Shown here: positions 19,686-29,028 of the stretch, piece after piece
Layout of the letters: every line of letters starts with the position of its first letter
Position numbering within the stretch: the first letter of the stretch is position 1
Assembly (NCBI GenBank): GCA_030323885.1
Contig: CM059193.1
Span: 76,639,040 to 76,703,039, forward strand
Origin: Branchipolynoe longqiensis
Lineage: Eukaryota > Annelida > Polychaeta > Phyllodocida > Polynoidae
Direction of reading: 5' to 3'
Length of the DNA: 64,000 bases
Made by a program: the position numbers and the translations under genes
The notes under the pieces: generated by a model
Seen by the model: the letters and a program-made list of their open reading frames with translations, nothing else
What the model was told of the DNA's origin: nothing
The model's database searches: none

Positions 19686-19934
19686 CGTGGTGGCTTTATA
19701 GTGCTGCACCACTGGGAGACCAGGTCATCAGCACCATGACCTAATTTCCTGCTCAGTCACCTTATCCTGATACTGTGCCAACCAATCCTTGCCCTATCCT
19801 AGAAATGCCGAGCGCCAGGCCAGATAACAACAATTATCAATGTTGTAAGTCATTGGTTTGACTCAACCAGGAATCAAACTCCTGACATTCCACACGAGAA
19901 GTGTGTACTATAACAATTCGGCCACCGCATTTGG
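19686..19934 (-). mobile_element. SINE-A, 3'-shortened
   Basis: Body and head are present on the minus strand (tggctttatagtgctgc... gtcattggtttgactcaacc... cggccaccgca). The tail third is missing. The head is of the second type (tgcggtggccgaat). Confidence 0.82.
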
Positions 19935-20569
19935 TGAAATATCAAAGTATGTCAATGTGATCACACGGCGTTTTCAAACATTAAAGACATCGTTGTGCAT
20001 TAGTAAATCTGGAAGTTGCTGAACATGACCTGTCCACACCTTAAAGGGCGCCATATTTACGAGCCATCCTCAGAGAGTCGATTATGTAAATTCTCACAGC
20101 GAATGTGGCTAGCATGCCAGGCAGACCAGGGATGATAGTGGTTTTAGGCAACAACAAAAGTGGAAATCAAGCCGAGATTATTATCCCGACAGCAAATATC
20201 CGTTTACACCTATATCAAAAATGGCCCTAGGCTGTGAAAAAAAAGCCTGGAAATCCGCTTAAAAACGGAAAAATATCATCCTGCAGACTCACCCTGACCG
20301 GGCCACACACACATCAGCTGCTAACAGAATTACCCATAACCACCTCCTTCCTGCATTTCCTGGTTCACCACGTCCAGTGTCTACATAGTTAATACTCAAA
20401 GTGCTGCAATAGCAGGACTATGCATCACAGCTATGCCCCCCCCCCCGCACCCTATAACCCTCCCTGTAACCCCCCCCCCCCCCACCTGCTTCCTTCTAAC
20501 ACACGCCTTACCTACCTACACCCACCCTTCGTGCGTCTTAAGTAGTTTCATGGAAGGCGATGAAAAATG
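19935..20569. other. Unassigned sequence
   Basis: Holds C-rich runs at 20438-20482. There is a serum-response-like ccatatttac near 20050 and ggcgccatattt. No repeat or coding signal is defensible. Confidence 0.4.
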
Positions 20570-20735
20570 GGAAACATTGTGATGAGAGCAGGTTTCTGAA
20601 TCCACACTTCTAGGGCTAGTGTGCTCACCATTACATTACCTAGGCACCCTGACACAATCAACATGCATATCTGTCCATGTGGGTACTTGTTTGAGAGGTC
20701 AGTGCAGACTACAACACTTGTGCCCTTGGAATTAT
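20570..20735 (-). mobile_element. Diverged tRNA-headed SINE
   Basis: The minus strand reads gcctaggtaatgtaatggtgagcac, which fits a tRNA A-box. It is similar to 21675-21840 (same orientation), sharing accattacactacctaggc and tgagaggtcagtncagactac. No clear tail. Confidence 0.55.
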
Positions 20736-20781
20736 AAGTTTTTTAAATGGTTTATATCTATAGGTTGTTTAATGTTTACAA

Positions 20782-21583
20782 TTGGGTCACTCTTCTGAAA
20801 ACTGGCCAGAAGTGTCACATGGAGAGTTAAAATTTAATATTTGAATTCTTAACATTTTTTGGTTGGAAATGAAAGCTGGAAATCTCCCCTTTACATCTAT
20901 GTCAAATATAAATTGATGAGATGACAAAATAAAGGTGTAGTCCATGATTAAGCTATGTCTTATGGCAGTATAACATGTGTGTCACACATGTAACACATGT
21001 TTAGGACACCACACAGTCTGCTTAATACAAATCTAAGCAGAATTAAATAATGTCATACTTAGAAGCATATTAATCATGGCATAATGAAATATGTAGTGCT
21101 TATAGTGATAAAAAAGTGATTCCCAGCCAAGCTTTATTCACTGAATAATTAGTGTACAATATTTGTATGGCATCGAGACACCACTGGTTATACGTGTGAT
21201 GGAAATTTGTAATGTTATTTCTGAAGACATCAAATTTTTTTTTTTTAATTTAAGCATGCATACATGTTAATAAATACTTCCTTTTTGATTTGGGAACTGT
21301 TTTGTTTGATATATCAATGCAATACAAGATGTTAATAAGGATTCAACCACATCCCATATGTCGTGTTACAAATTGCTGACTGTAAAATGTGTTTTTTTGG
21401 TACAAAAACACTTCATAACTAAATGGACCAAAGTTGCACACAGTTTATTTTATTTCCCTTATTTCTTTCATCAAATCTGAACATGAATATGAAAAGTATA
21501 AGGAAAAATATAAGTAGGAAGCTTTGTTATTGATGTTTTAAAATCCCATCCCATGCTGACCAGTTTTCAGGAGAGTGACCCAA
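20782..21583. mobile_element. 0.8-kb element with 27-bp inverted ends
   Basis: The left end TTGGGTCACTCTTCTGAAAA and its inverse at 21557-21583 (ttttcaggagagtgacccaa) pair with few mismatches. TTACA occurs at both borders (20776-20780, 21584-21588), a possible 5-bp duplication. The interior is AT-rich without a transposase. Superfamily undetermined. Confidence 0.65.
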
Positions 21584-21674
21584 TTACATACATACAAGCA
21601 ATGCGCTTATGTTCACATACACATGGTACATTCAACAACCATACAGCACATAGCTTGTAGGGGATCCAGGTCAT

Positions 21675-21840
21675 GGCAACCAGTGTCATGGGGGTTGATG
21701 AAAATAGGAAATATTTCGAAACAACACTTCTCTCCATTCCGGGGCCAGCGTGCTAACCATTACACTACCTAGGCTCCATGATGTTATCTACCTATCTATG
21801 TGCCTCCTTGCCTGAGAGGTCAGTCCAGACTACTACAATA
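21675..21840 (-). mobile_element. Diverged tRNA-headed SINE, second copy
   Basis: On the minus strand gcctaggtagtgtaatggttagcac gives a better A-box than the copy at 20570. The two lie about 1.1 kb apart on either side of the 20782-21583 element. Confidence 0.6.
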
Positions 21841-22182
21841 GCATTCAACGTGAGGCCCTGTTTAACTAACAAACTGCAAACATTTTGGACAAAATTAAAA
21901 ACCCAGTTACGTGTTCATAACATGTGGCGTTTATAATCTGCATATTATTTGACACCCCATAGCACATAAGACAGACACAATTATTTGGTTGAGAATGCTA
22001 ACTCTGGTTGGCCAACAATTTCTAGTCTACCATTTATTTCTTATGGTAACAATTTCCAACGAGAGCGATAGCGATAATGGTGCTCGCACCAGCTTTGTGG
22101 CTGCACGTGGTGGGTTTGCCTCACTGCGCACAAACCCGGGTCACCCAGGCCTCTACTATCAGTGGTTTGGGCGTTAGTAGCG
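21841..22182. other. Unassigned sequence
   Basis: No recognised repeat. ctgcacgtggtgggtttgcc (about 22102) and ccgggtcacccaggcc are GC-rich islands in AT-rich DNA. Confidence 0.35.
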
Positions 22183-22352
22183 TTCAGTGGATGATGTGAC
22201 TGAATGGGATATCAGATCATGGTGCTGGCGGCCTGATTTCCCAGTGGGCCAGCATTATAAAGTCGGCATGAGTGTGCACTGTCACAAGTCGATACCCGTC
22301 CTGAGATGACCTTAGATGTTGTCAGGACGCAAAACTCCAACAAGCAACCAAT
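22183..22352 (+). mobile_element. SINE-A, 5'-truncated
   Basis: The 3' half only, from ttcagtggatgatgtgactg through tgttgtcaggacgcaaaactccaacaagc. Confidence 0.87.
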
Positions 22353-22527
22353 CTGTTAAGCTAGTGGGTCATAGGTCAAATAGCTCCATTACGTGATGTG
22401 AGGCGAGGAAGGTGGGCATAGGTTGAAGCACATAAGCTACAATGTATAGGGGCCAGGGCTTCAAATTCAATTATTCAAAGGACGCTTCGTGGTGGCTCCC
22501 TCAGGGACTTCCTGGTGCTTTTCTATA

Positions 22528-23089
22528 GACTACATCACGGTTCCAGATGCGCGGTGCATTGTGGTATGCATCCGAGCAAAACAAAGCCACGAGAAGCACA
22601 TGGCACATGCTAATACACTGGGTGCAGCTATGAAATGTGCTAGTTTCAGCTCATCTCAGCTCTTGTTTGAAACATAGAATACCAACTAAAGAAATATATA
22701 TAATAAATTAAGATATTAATCTTTTATCCAGCATTGCATTTACATCAATATAACCAGCACATCTTATGCCATGTGCATTTAGATTTAGACAAATCTAGGC
22801 ACTCAGACTAGTGTTAGAGCCATAGCCAGAGTCAGTTTTATTTATTGTATTCATGTTTTTATTTATATTCTATGGTTTATGGAGAGTTGTGTCTTAAACA
22901 TATTCATTATATTATTATATTGCATCCTTCTGTCCATGTTTATGCCAAATTGTTATGTATTTCTAGTTATTTTGAATAAAATGCCAGTTTTGCGCTACGC
23001 GTATCGGCAAACTCAATGGGCATAGTATGCCTTTGCTTTGCTCCCAACGCCGTTTTCAGCGCATGCGCAGTCGGAACAGTGATGTAGTC
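22528..23089. mobile_element. Family U copy U1, TIR element
   Basis: The left end GACTACATCACGGTTCC and right end GGAACAGTGATGTAGTC are inverted. Next to each lies a CpG-containing word, gatgcgcggtgcattgtgg on the left and gcgcatgcgcagtcgg on the right. It is 562 bp. The copy at 57029-58255 is collinear. It has no transposase. The target duplication is unclear (TATA against AATT at the borders). Confidence 0.8.
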
Positions 23090-23398
23090 AATTGTGGTGT
23101 TCATGGTCCTCTTTGCAGTTAGTTTATTGTCGCCTTTACGGGCCCTTCTCTGTAATTACTGATCAAAGCGTCTAAAAATGTTTCGCTACCGTTTCATAGA
23201 TGGACGCTATCAATTTATGTGAGCGTCCATTGGTCGACAGCAGAGGCGGGTCATTAGCGCATGTTGACCTTTGACCCTAATACTAATAGTCACAGTTTGG
23301 TCTCAGTGGTCCCCATCCAGATTAGACCATGAGTGGCGCTTAACAAATAGTTTCTGAATGTGTAAATAGTAATATTCGGTTGTGATGCTTTATGTAAT
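23090..23398. other. Unassigned sequence
   Basis: About 310 bp between U1 and Q1. No repeat or gene recognised. Confidence 0.4.
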
Positions 23399-24149
23399 AC
23401 CCCTGTCACACTACGACGTAACGAGCCAACGTGAGCCTAACGTGGTAATTTTTCGTCATTACGTTGACGTACGTTGGGTTACGTCATGATGACGTCAGAA
23501 TGACGTTAGCATGATGTCGAGTTATGTCGCATTACGTTGTGGTATGTCGAGTTAGGTCAAGGTTTTGGACATGTTCAAAACTTTAGACTTAGCTTGAACG
23601 TAAGGGTGTACGTTCGCCGTACGTTCTGTTCACGTTCAATGAACGTCAATGACGTTAAATGGACGTTATTAAAACGTTAGTCACTATGTTCAACTACGTT
23701 GCACTACGTTGCACTATGTTGCACTACGTTGCACTCCGTTGCACTACGTTGACCCACATTAAACCCGGTGGAAACGTCCATGCGGTGTAATGGGAACGTC
23801 AGGAGAACATCAGGAGAACGTCAGGAGAACGTCAGGAGAACGTCAGGAGAACGTCAGGAGAACATCAGGAGAATGTGCATTCAACGTACGTGCAACGTCT
23901 CATGACGTATATAACGTCACATAACGTTCTTCTGGCGAGGGAATAACGTTCATAACGTTCCGTGAGCTTCATTACGTTGTCCTCTCTCGTTGAATGACGA
24001 TATCACTACGCTTTACCGCCGTTACTCTCTCGTCCACTACGCTGCATCCACGTTCAACTTGTGCCCAAATTTGCATACCACGCTGAGAAGTTCAACGTTC
24101 TTCACGTTCTCCCTACGCCGACGTCGTTACGTCATAGTGTGACAGCCCC
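23399..24149. mobile_element. Family Q copy Q1, ACGT-word element
   Basis: The ends ACCCCTGTCACACTACGACG and the inverse of GGGGCTGTCACACTATGACG are bordered by AT (23397-23398, 24150-24151). The 751-bp interior is saturated with acgtt/aacgt words. It includes seven exact-length units of aacgtcaggag (11 bp, 23795-23871) and a 10-bp array gcactacgtt (about 23701-23750). Two skeleton blocks are shared with other Q copies: ttttggacatgttcaaaact (23562-23581) and the inverse of tatgcaaatttgggcac (about 24061-24078). It is non-coding. Confidence 0.8.
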
Positions 24150-24304
24150 ATTAGGCTGCCTTGATCATGTTAGTCCACCTTTAATGTGGTAGATTCCATG
24201 CAGTCTTCGGTCCATACAGTTCACACCATGAGATTAAAGCTGCACCTGTACTACTTTTACCAAAGAATACCTGGGCCACACCTGCCCCCACCTTCGCCAC
24301 TATT

Positions 24305-24655
24305 AACACTGTGACTTTTATAGTTCCCCCACTTGTAACCCTGCAACTGCTTCACTTTTAACACTGTGCTCCCTTTCACTCTTAACGCTGTACTCACCCC
24401 ACATTTGACACTGTAGTCATCCCACTTCTAACACTGTACTCACCCCACTTCTTACACCGTACTCACCCTACTTTTAACACTGTACTCACCCCACTTTTTA
24501 CACTGTAGCCACCCCAGTTTTAACACGGTAGTCATCCCACTTTTAAACTGTAGCTACTCCACTTTAAACACTGTACTCACCCCACTTTTTACGTTGTATT
24601 CATCCCATTTTCTTTATACTGTAGCCACCCCACTTTAATACTGTTGCCAGGCGCT
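24305..24655. repeat. 25-bp minisatellite
   Basis: About thirteen diverged units of cactgtactcaccccactt plus ttaaca, each about 25-27 bp. Confidence 0.9.
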
Positions 24656-24769
24656 TTAAGGTAGTTGCAATGGGACACCTGCATTGTATCTGCAGCAACG
24701 TCTACCCCCTGGCCCCCCACTCCACCCTTATTTATCACATATGTACCATAATGTCTCCAACTCCCTACA

Positions 24770-24905
24770 TCCCTCCCCCACCCCCTCCCCCAACCCCTCC
24801 CCCTTCCCCTCCCTCCCTCCCCCACCCGCACCGCCACCCAGTCCCATCCATGGTACATCGTGGCTGTGCGTGGGGGGGGGGGGGGGGGCAGGGAGGGGGG
24901 ACACC
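24770..24905. repeat. C-rich then G-rich low-complexity block
   Basis: A cccctccccc-type tract (24770-24840) is followed by a G18 run (24871-24888). Frames through it are proline- or glycine-rich and are not taken as coding. Confidence 0.8.
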
Positions 24906-24969
24906 TGCAGGCATGGATGACTAGACAGCAAGCATGCTCACAAACCACCACCTCCACCCGCACTACCCC

Positions 24970-25140
24970 AACCCCCACTGCGCATGCGCGGTGCAGGACG
25001 GCAGAGGCATGCCGGGAGGCGGCCCGGGGTCATTGAGTGCGCCGCGAGCTGCTCGTCCACCCGCCCTCAGCCGCAGTCACCGCGGTGACGTCATCGCCGC
25101 ACTCTCACAGCCGTTTCCCTCACACTCTCACTGCGCGTGA
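24970..25140. promoter_or_regulatory. CpG-rich patch with NRF1- and CRE-like sites
   Basis: It contains tgcgcatgcgcg (24979-24990), which fits the NRF1 consensus, and the full palindromic CRE tgacgtca (25086-25093). Dense CpG lies around them (ggaggcggcccggggtcatt, gagtgcgccgcgagctgctcg). NRF1 and CRE sites in a CpG island are typical of housekeeping promoters. No downstream ORF is identifiable, so this is a candidate start region for a gene or non-coding RNA of unknown direction. Confidence 0.4.
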
Positions 25141-25636
25141 ATGTCTGTGGTTGGAGAGTGTGGGCTTTGCAGTGGGACAGGAAGGCATCAAAGCTCACAC
25201 AGACAGAGAGACCCGCCTGGGCATCAGCTGATTGCGGCAAAACATGGAGAGAAAAAAACAGCTCCCCACCTCTACCCCCCCGCCCCCCACATCTCCCACC
25301 CACCCTCCTCCTTCCACCATTTCCCCCCTATCATGTTTGTGTGTGTGAGTGTATTTTATCTTCTTTTTTTTAAATGTATTTGTATTGTATGTAATAAGAA
25401 CAAGGGGCTGACAACACAGGCCGGTAGACGGAATTTATTTGATAGGGTTTTCAAAAAAGAAAAAAACTAATATTTTGTTCGTTTATTGGATCGTTTGTTT
25501 ATTGAGAATGTAACAACATCCTAGCAACATCCAAGTGTTAGACATGATGCGTTTTAGTGGAAACAATGTGTGTGTGTGTGGAAATAAAGTAACTTTGGCC
25601 TATTGGTCTGATTGATACAAGCATAATTTAGTAATA
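25141..25636. other. Unassigned sequence
   Basis: It follows the CpG patch. It has ctacccccccgccccccac and A-rich runs, with short open frames of up to 109 codons (25141-25470) in the plus phases. None carries a domain, and a non-coding or first-exon reading is equally possible. Confidence 0.35.
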
Positions 25637-25829
25637 CAGTAAAACCTCTCTAGCCGACCACCTCCACAGATCGACCACTCCCCTATATCGATCGTTTTAT
25701 TTGGGTCCCAAACGATTGCCCATACAATACCATTGTAATGATTTGTTTGTAATCCCTAACCCGACCGTCTCCCTAAATGGACAATTTAAAGTCGGTCCCA
25801 TGGTCGGTCGGTTCAGAGAGGTTTTACTG
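25637..25829. mobile_element. Tigger/pogo-like MITE, copy R3
   Basis: Ends CAGTAAAACCTCTCTAGCC and GGTTCAGAGAGGTTTTACTG, with TA at 25635-25636 and 25830-25831. It is 193 bp, slightly longer than R1 and R2 through a 10-15 bp insertion near gattgcccatacaa. Confidence 0.88.
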
Positions 25830-25831
25830 TA

Positions 25832-26084
25832 CATCAATTCCAAGATCCCAAAATCGAAGTGTGCCCACTGACCCTTTCATCAGGACCTAGTAATGTGTAG
25901 GTGAAGCACACTGCAGTGATCTAGACGACAATTGTGCAGTGTGCATGGAAGGTATCAGCATGTAAACCCCACCCCCCTCCCCACCCCTCCATGCCCTGCA
26001 CATAGTCAGACACAGGGGAAAGCACAGAGCAATCAGTGCGCATGCGTTGTCCTGGTGGGGCAGTATTGGGTCCTGCTGCACATA
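25832..26084. other. Unassigned sequence
   Basis: About 250 bp without recognised repeat. Contains cagtgcgcatgcgttg, another NRF1-like word. Confidence 0.35.
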
Positions 26085-26467
26085 CCGGTGTCGTATTCTC
26101 AGCGCCCCGTCATTCTCAGCGGCCTGTCGTGGCTTCTGCGCATGCGCGGATTTTAAGACATATGCAAAAGACCCATGGCCTCGCCGGCTACAAGCTCAGG
26201 CAAGGTACCCGGCAGTGTCAGGGACCGATTAGGCCGAAATCTATTGAATGCGATCATATTTAACAGAATTACATACTCAAATAATGAAATTTAATTAAAT
26301 TAACCTTAAATTCCAAGCGATATTAACGTAGCAGCTCGATCAGCGTCGAATCGCCGAGTGTAAACAAAACAAATAGCAGTGATCGCCGCAACGTGCGAAC
26401 ATCCGCGCATGCGCAGAAGCCACGACAGGCCGCTGAGAATGACCGGGCGCTGAGAATACGACACCGG
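26085..26467. mobile_element. Element X, 67-bp near-perfect inverted ends
   Basis: 26085-26151 (CCGGTGTCGTATTCTCAG...) and 26401-26467 pair with a single mismatch. Each arm carries attctcagcg twice and one tgcgcatgcgcgg (NRF1-like). The spacer of about 250 bp is AT-rich and non-coding. The arm identity implies recent mobility or gene conversion. No target duplication is visible (flanks cata and agtg). Confidence 0.85.
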
Positions 26468-26574
26468 AGTGGGTGATGGAAGGTTTTGGTTTTGTGCGTT
26501 TCCTCTTTTTCTTCTACATTGGTTGATTTAAGTTGCATAGGCCGATCAAAATATAAAATTGTCAAAAGCAAAAC

Positions 26575-26902
26575 ACCGGATGTGGTGGTTCAATCGTTAG
26601 AGTGCAGGCTTCCTTGTGCGGAAGGTTGGGAGTTCGAATCCCAGCTGAGTCAAACCAATGACTTATAACATTGATACTTGTTGCTAGCTAGCCAGGCGCT
26701 CGGCATTAATAGGATATGAGAAGGACTGATTAGCATAGTATCAGGATAATGCGATGGTGTGGGATATTGAGTCATGGCCTGGTCTCCCAGTGGGGCAGCA
26801 CTATAAAGTTGCCATGAGTGCGCACTGTCACAAGTCGGTATCCAAATGATATGATGTTAGATGTTGCTAGGACGTAAAACGACAATAAACAAACATAAAA
26901 AG
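26575..26902 (+). mobile_element. SINE-A, second head type, nested in M4
   Basis: The head accggatgtggtggttcaat, B-box gagttcgaatcccag, body and tail gttgctaggacgtaaaacgacaataaacaaac are complete. The flanks aaaagcaaaa and aaaagccaaa suggest a target duplication of about 10 bp inside M4. Confidence 0.9.
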
Positions 26903-26946
26903 CCAAATTTATCTATATTTGAACCTACATAGGCTACCTAACTTAA

Positions 26947-27293
26947 AGTTGCATAGTCCGATGGTTTTGAATTTTTGTATTTTTTTTTAGATAAATATAT
27001 TAGATCGATCGCTAGTATCTACTTTACATTAGTTAAAAGTTACTTTTATTTTAAATGGTAACCTTTTGAGATATCTTGAGTGCAAACATGGATAATTAGT
27101 TTTGGCAAGATTGCCATATCTCTGACACCATAGACTTCTGCAGTAACAGGTTCTGTTAAATTGACTCAGTATTGCGTTCTATGCAGAAACAAATGCTTAA
27201 TAAGTTCATCAGTATCTAAGTTAGAAATGTAAAATCAAATCTAGATAATTGGTTTGGTTTTGAAAATTTGATATTTCATCGGACTATGCAGCT
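26947..27293 (+). mobile_element. MITE-M copy M5, nested in M4
   Basis: Complete, AGTTGCATAGTCCGATGG to CATCGGACTATGCAGCT, with TTAA at 26943-26946 and 27294-27297. Its host site reads ctaacTTAAatactg in M4, where other M copies have ctaacttagatactg. Confidence 0.92.
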
Positions 27294-27570
27294 TTAAATA
27301 CTGCGACATGCTTATTGAGCATTTGTTGCTGCTTATAAGGGCATATTTTGTTATTTAATACAACCTGCTACTGATGAAGCCAATAGGATCGCAGTTTTGA
27401 CAAGCTCAGCCAAATTAATTTGGCATATTTACACTTGAAATAGCTCCGAAGTTAGTCATTTTAAAGCAAATTTATTTAAATCTAAAATAATGTACATTAT
27501 AATACTCAACCTACTATATTTATCTCAGAAAATGACATGAACTGAAAACCTTCGGACTACGACACTTAAA

Positions 27571-27655
27571 GTAGGGGGAGATTAAATCGTAGGCAGCCGG
27601 TCTTCCTCATTCCAGTGCTTCTTGCACCAGTGCACTATCCTAGTAACACGATTTA
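27571..27655 (-). mobile_element. SINE-B fragment
   Basis: About 85 bp of the inverted 3' half (gtcttcctcattccagtgct), lying between the end of M4 and half-copy M6. Confidence 0.65.
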
Positions 27656-27790
27656 TTAAACTGGCTTAATATTCCATTCTATATAAGAGCAAATAATTAA
27701 TAAGTGCATCAGCAGTTTGATATACAGAATCAAATCGAGGTAAGTGTTTTGGGTTTCGAAAATATGATGCTTTCATCTGACTATGCAGCT
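27656..27790 (+). mobile_element. MITE-M copy M6, right half only
   Basis: From aaactggcttaatattcc through to gactatgcagct with TTAA at 27791-27794. The left half is gone. Confidence 0.8.
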
Positions 27791-27794
27791 TTAA

Positions 27795-28287
27795 GGGAAA
27801 CCACCTTTCCTATAAGAACATTGAACAGGGAGCCCCACACCCATCACCCTCCTCTTTGCTACGGGTCTGTTTGTCTGAATTTCCAAAGACATCTCCCCCC
27901 CCCCCAACCCCCAAGCCTCCATATTTGAGCAACTGCGTAGTAAGTCTCACTAAAGAAATGGAAATAATAAACAAATTAAAGCTTCAGTTGCAGTAAAGTA
28001 TGCTCCATGGCATCACTATACTGTAAGTGGCAGACCACCGAACCCTCAGCCTTGGTTTCTTCCCCACCCCCACCCCCCACTTTGTTTATTTGTTGCTGTT
28101 CCTCTGTTATCTCCAGTCAACAATACACGATGACAGAGACAGTCCAGGTAAAAATGTAAAATTTAAGACCTAAATGCACTGGGATTGGTCCCACTGCTTC
28201 ACTGGTCACAGCTGGTCCAGTGTATTATTAACAACCCCACCCCAATAACATAATTCATAAACTCACATAACTAACTACACTAGAGTT
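27795..28287. other. Unassigned sequence
   Basis: Contains two C-runs (27895-27908, 28063-28077). No repeat or ORF of note. Confidence 0.4.
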
Positions 28288-28671
28288 ACACTAGAATATT
28301 CCTAACAAACCAACATTTATATACCACTAGCCTAACTGCAACTGAACATTAAAACTTACTACAACTTTACCAACTGAATACAGAAGATAACTTCTGCTTA
28401 GATTCTAAATACTATGTAAATACTCACATTGATATGACTAACATTGATCTAGTTATATGATACTACTGTTACCATATTGCTATGGAACTTTTGGGTTACA
28501 GAATTTCATTGTGTTACATGGCGCAAATTGTGTATTCAACAAGTATTGTACACCTTATTCTATATACCTTTTGTGTAAATAACCCTGAATTGAAAAATGG
28601 CTGGAAGACCAGTGCTTCGGCACTGACAAAAGACTTCTTCAGCAGAATAAACATATTTACCACACAAAAGA
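28288..28671 (+). mobile_element. Family P copy P1, poly(A)-type retroposon
   Basis: Collinear over about 385 bp with P3 (49684-50082, inverted). Near its 3' end lies a perfect stem cagtgc/gcactg around a TTCG loop (28610-28625), then gaataaacatatttacc and an A-containing end, as in a polyadenylated transcript. It runs directly into MITE M7, whose left terminus is damaged. No ORF is shared. It may be a SINE-like element or a repeated 3' UTR. Confidence 0.7.
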
Positions 28672-29024
28672 ATAGTCTGATGGTTTTGAGTTTCTGTCAT
28701 TTTCTGAGATAAATATATTAGGTCGATCGCTATAATCTACCTTACCTTTGTTTGAAGTAACTTATATTTTCACATTGCTAACTTTTGAGATATTTGAAGT
28801 GCAAACAAACAAAATTAATGTTGTTGAGTGTTGACAAGCATGCCAACACTCTGACATCATAGGTTTATGCAGTAACAGGTTCTGTTAATTTGATTCAGTA
28901 CCCCCTTTTATGTGGCGACAAACGCTCAATAATTGCAACAGTGTCTAAGCTAGATATATATAATCAAATCTAGATAAATGTTTTGGTTTTGAAAATGTTG
29001 ATGTTTTCATCGGACTATGCAGCT
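28672..29024 (+). mobile_element. MITE-M copy M7
   Basis: It runs from a truncated start atagtctgatggttttgag to catcggactatgcagct, with TTAA at the right (29025-29028). P1 abuts the broken left end. Confidence 0.85.
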
Positions 29025-29028
29025 TTAA

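Larger units (their letters stand above)
26531..27565 (-). mobile_element. MITE-M copy M4, carrying a SINE and another MITE-M
   Basis: The left end agttgcataggccgat is followed by a SINE-A (26575-26902) and then by M5 (26947-27293). The host sequence resumes at atactgcgacatgcttattg and finishes ccttcggactacgacac with TTAA (27566-27569). Removing the insertions restores collinearity with other M copies. The left TTAA has lost one base. Confidence 0.85.
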
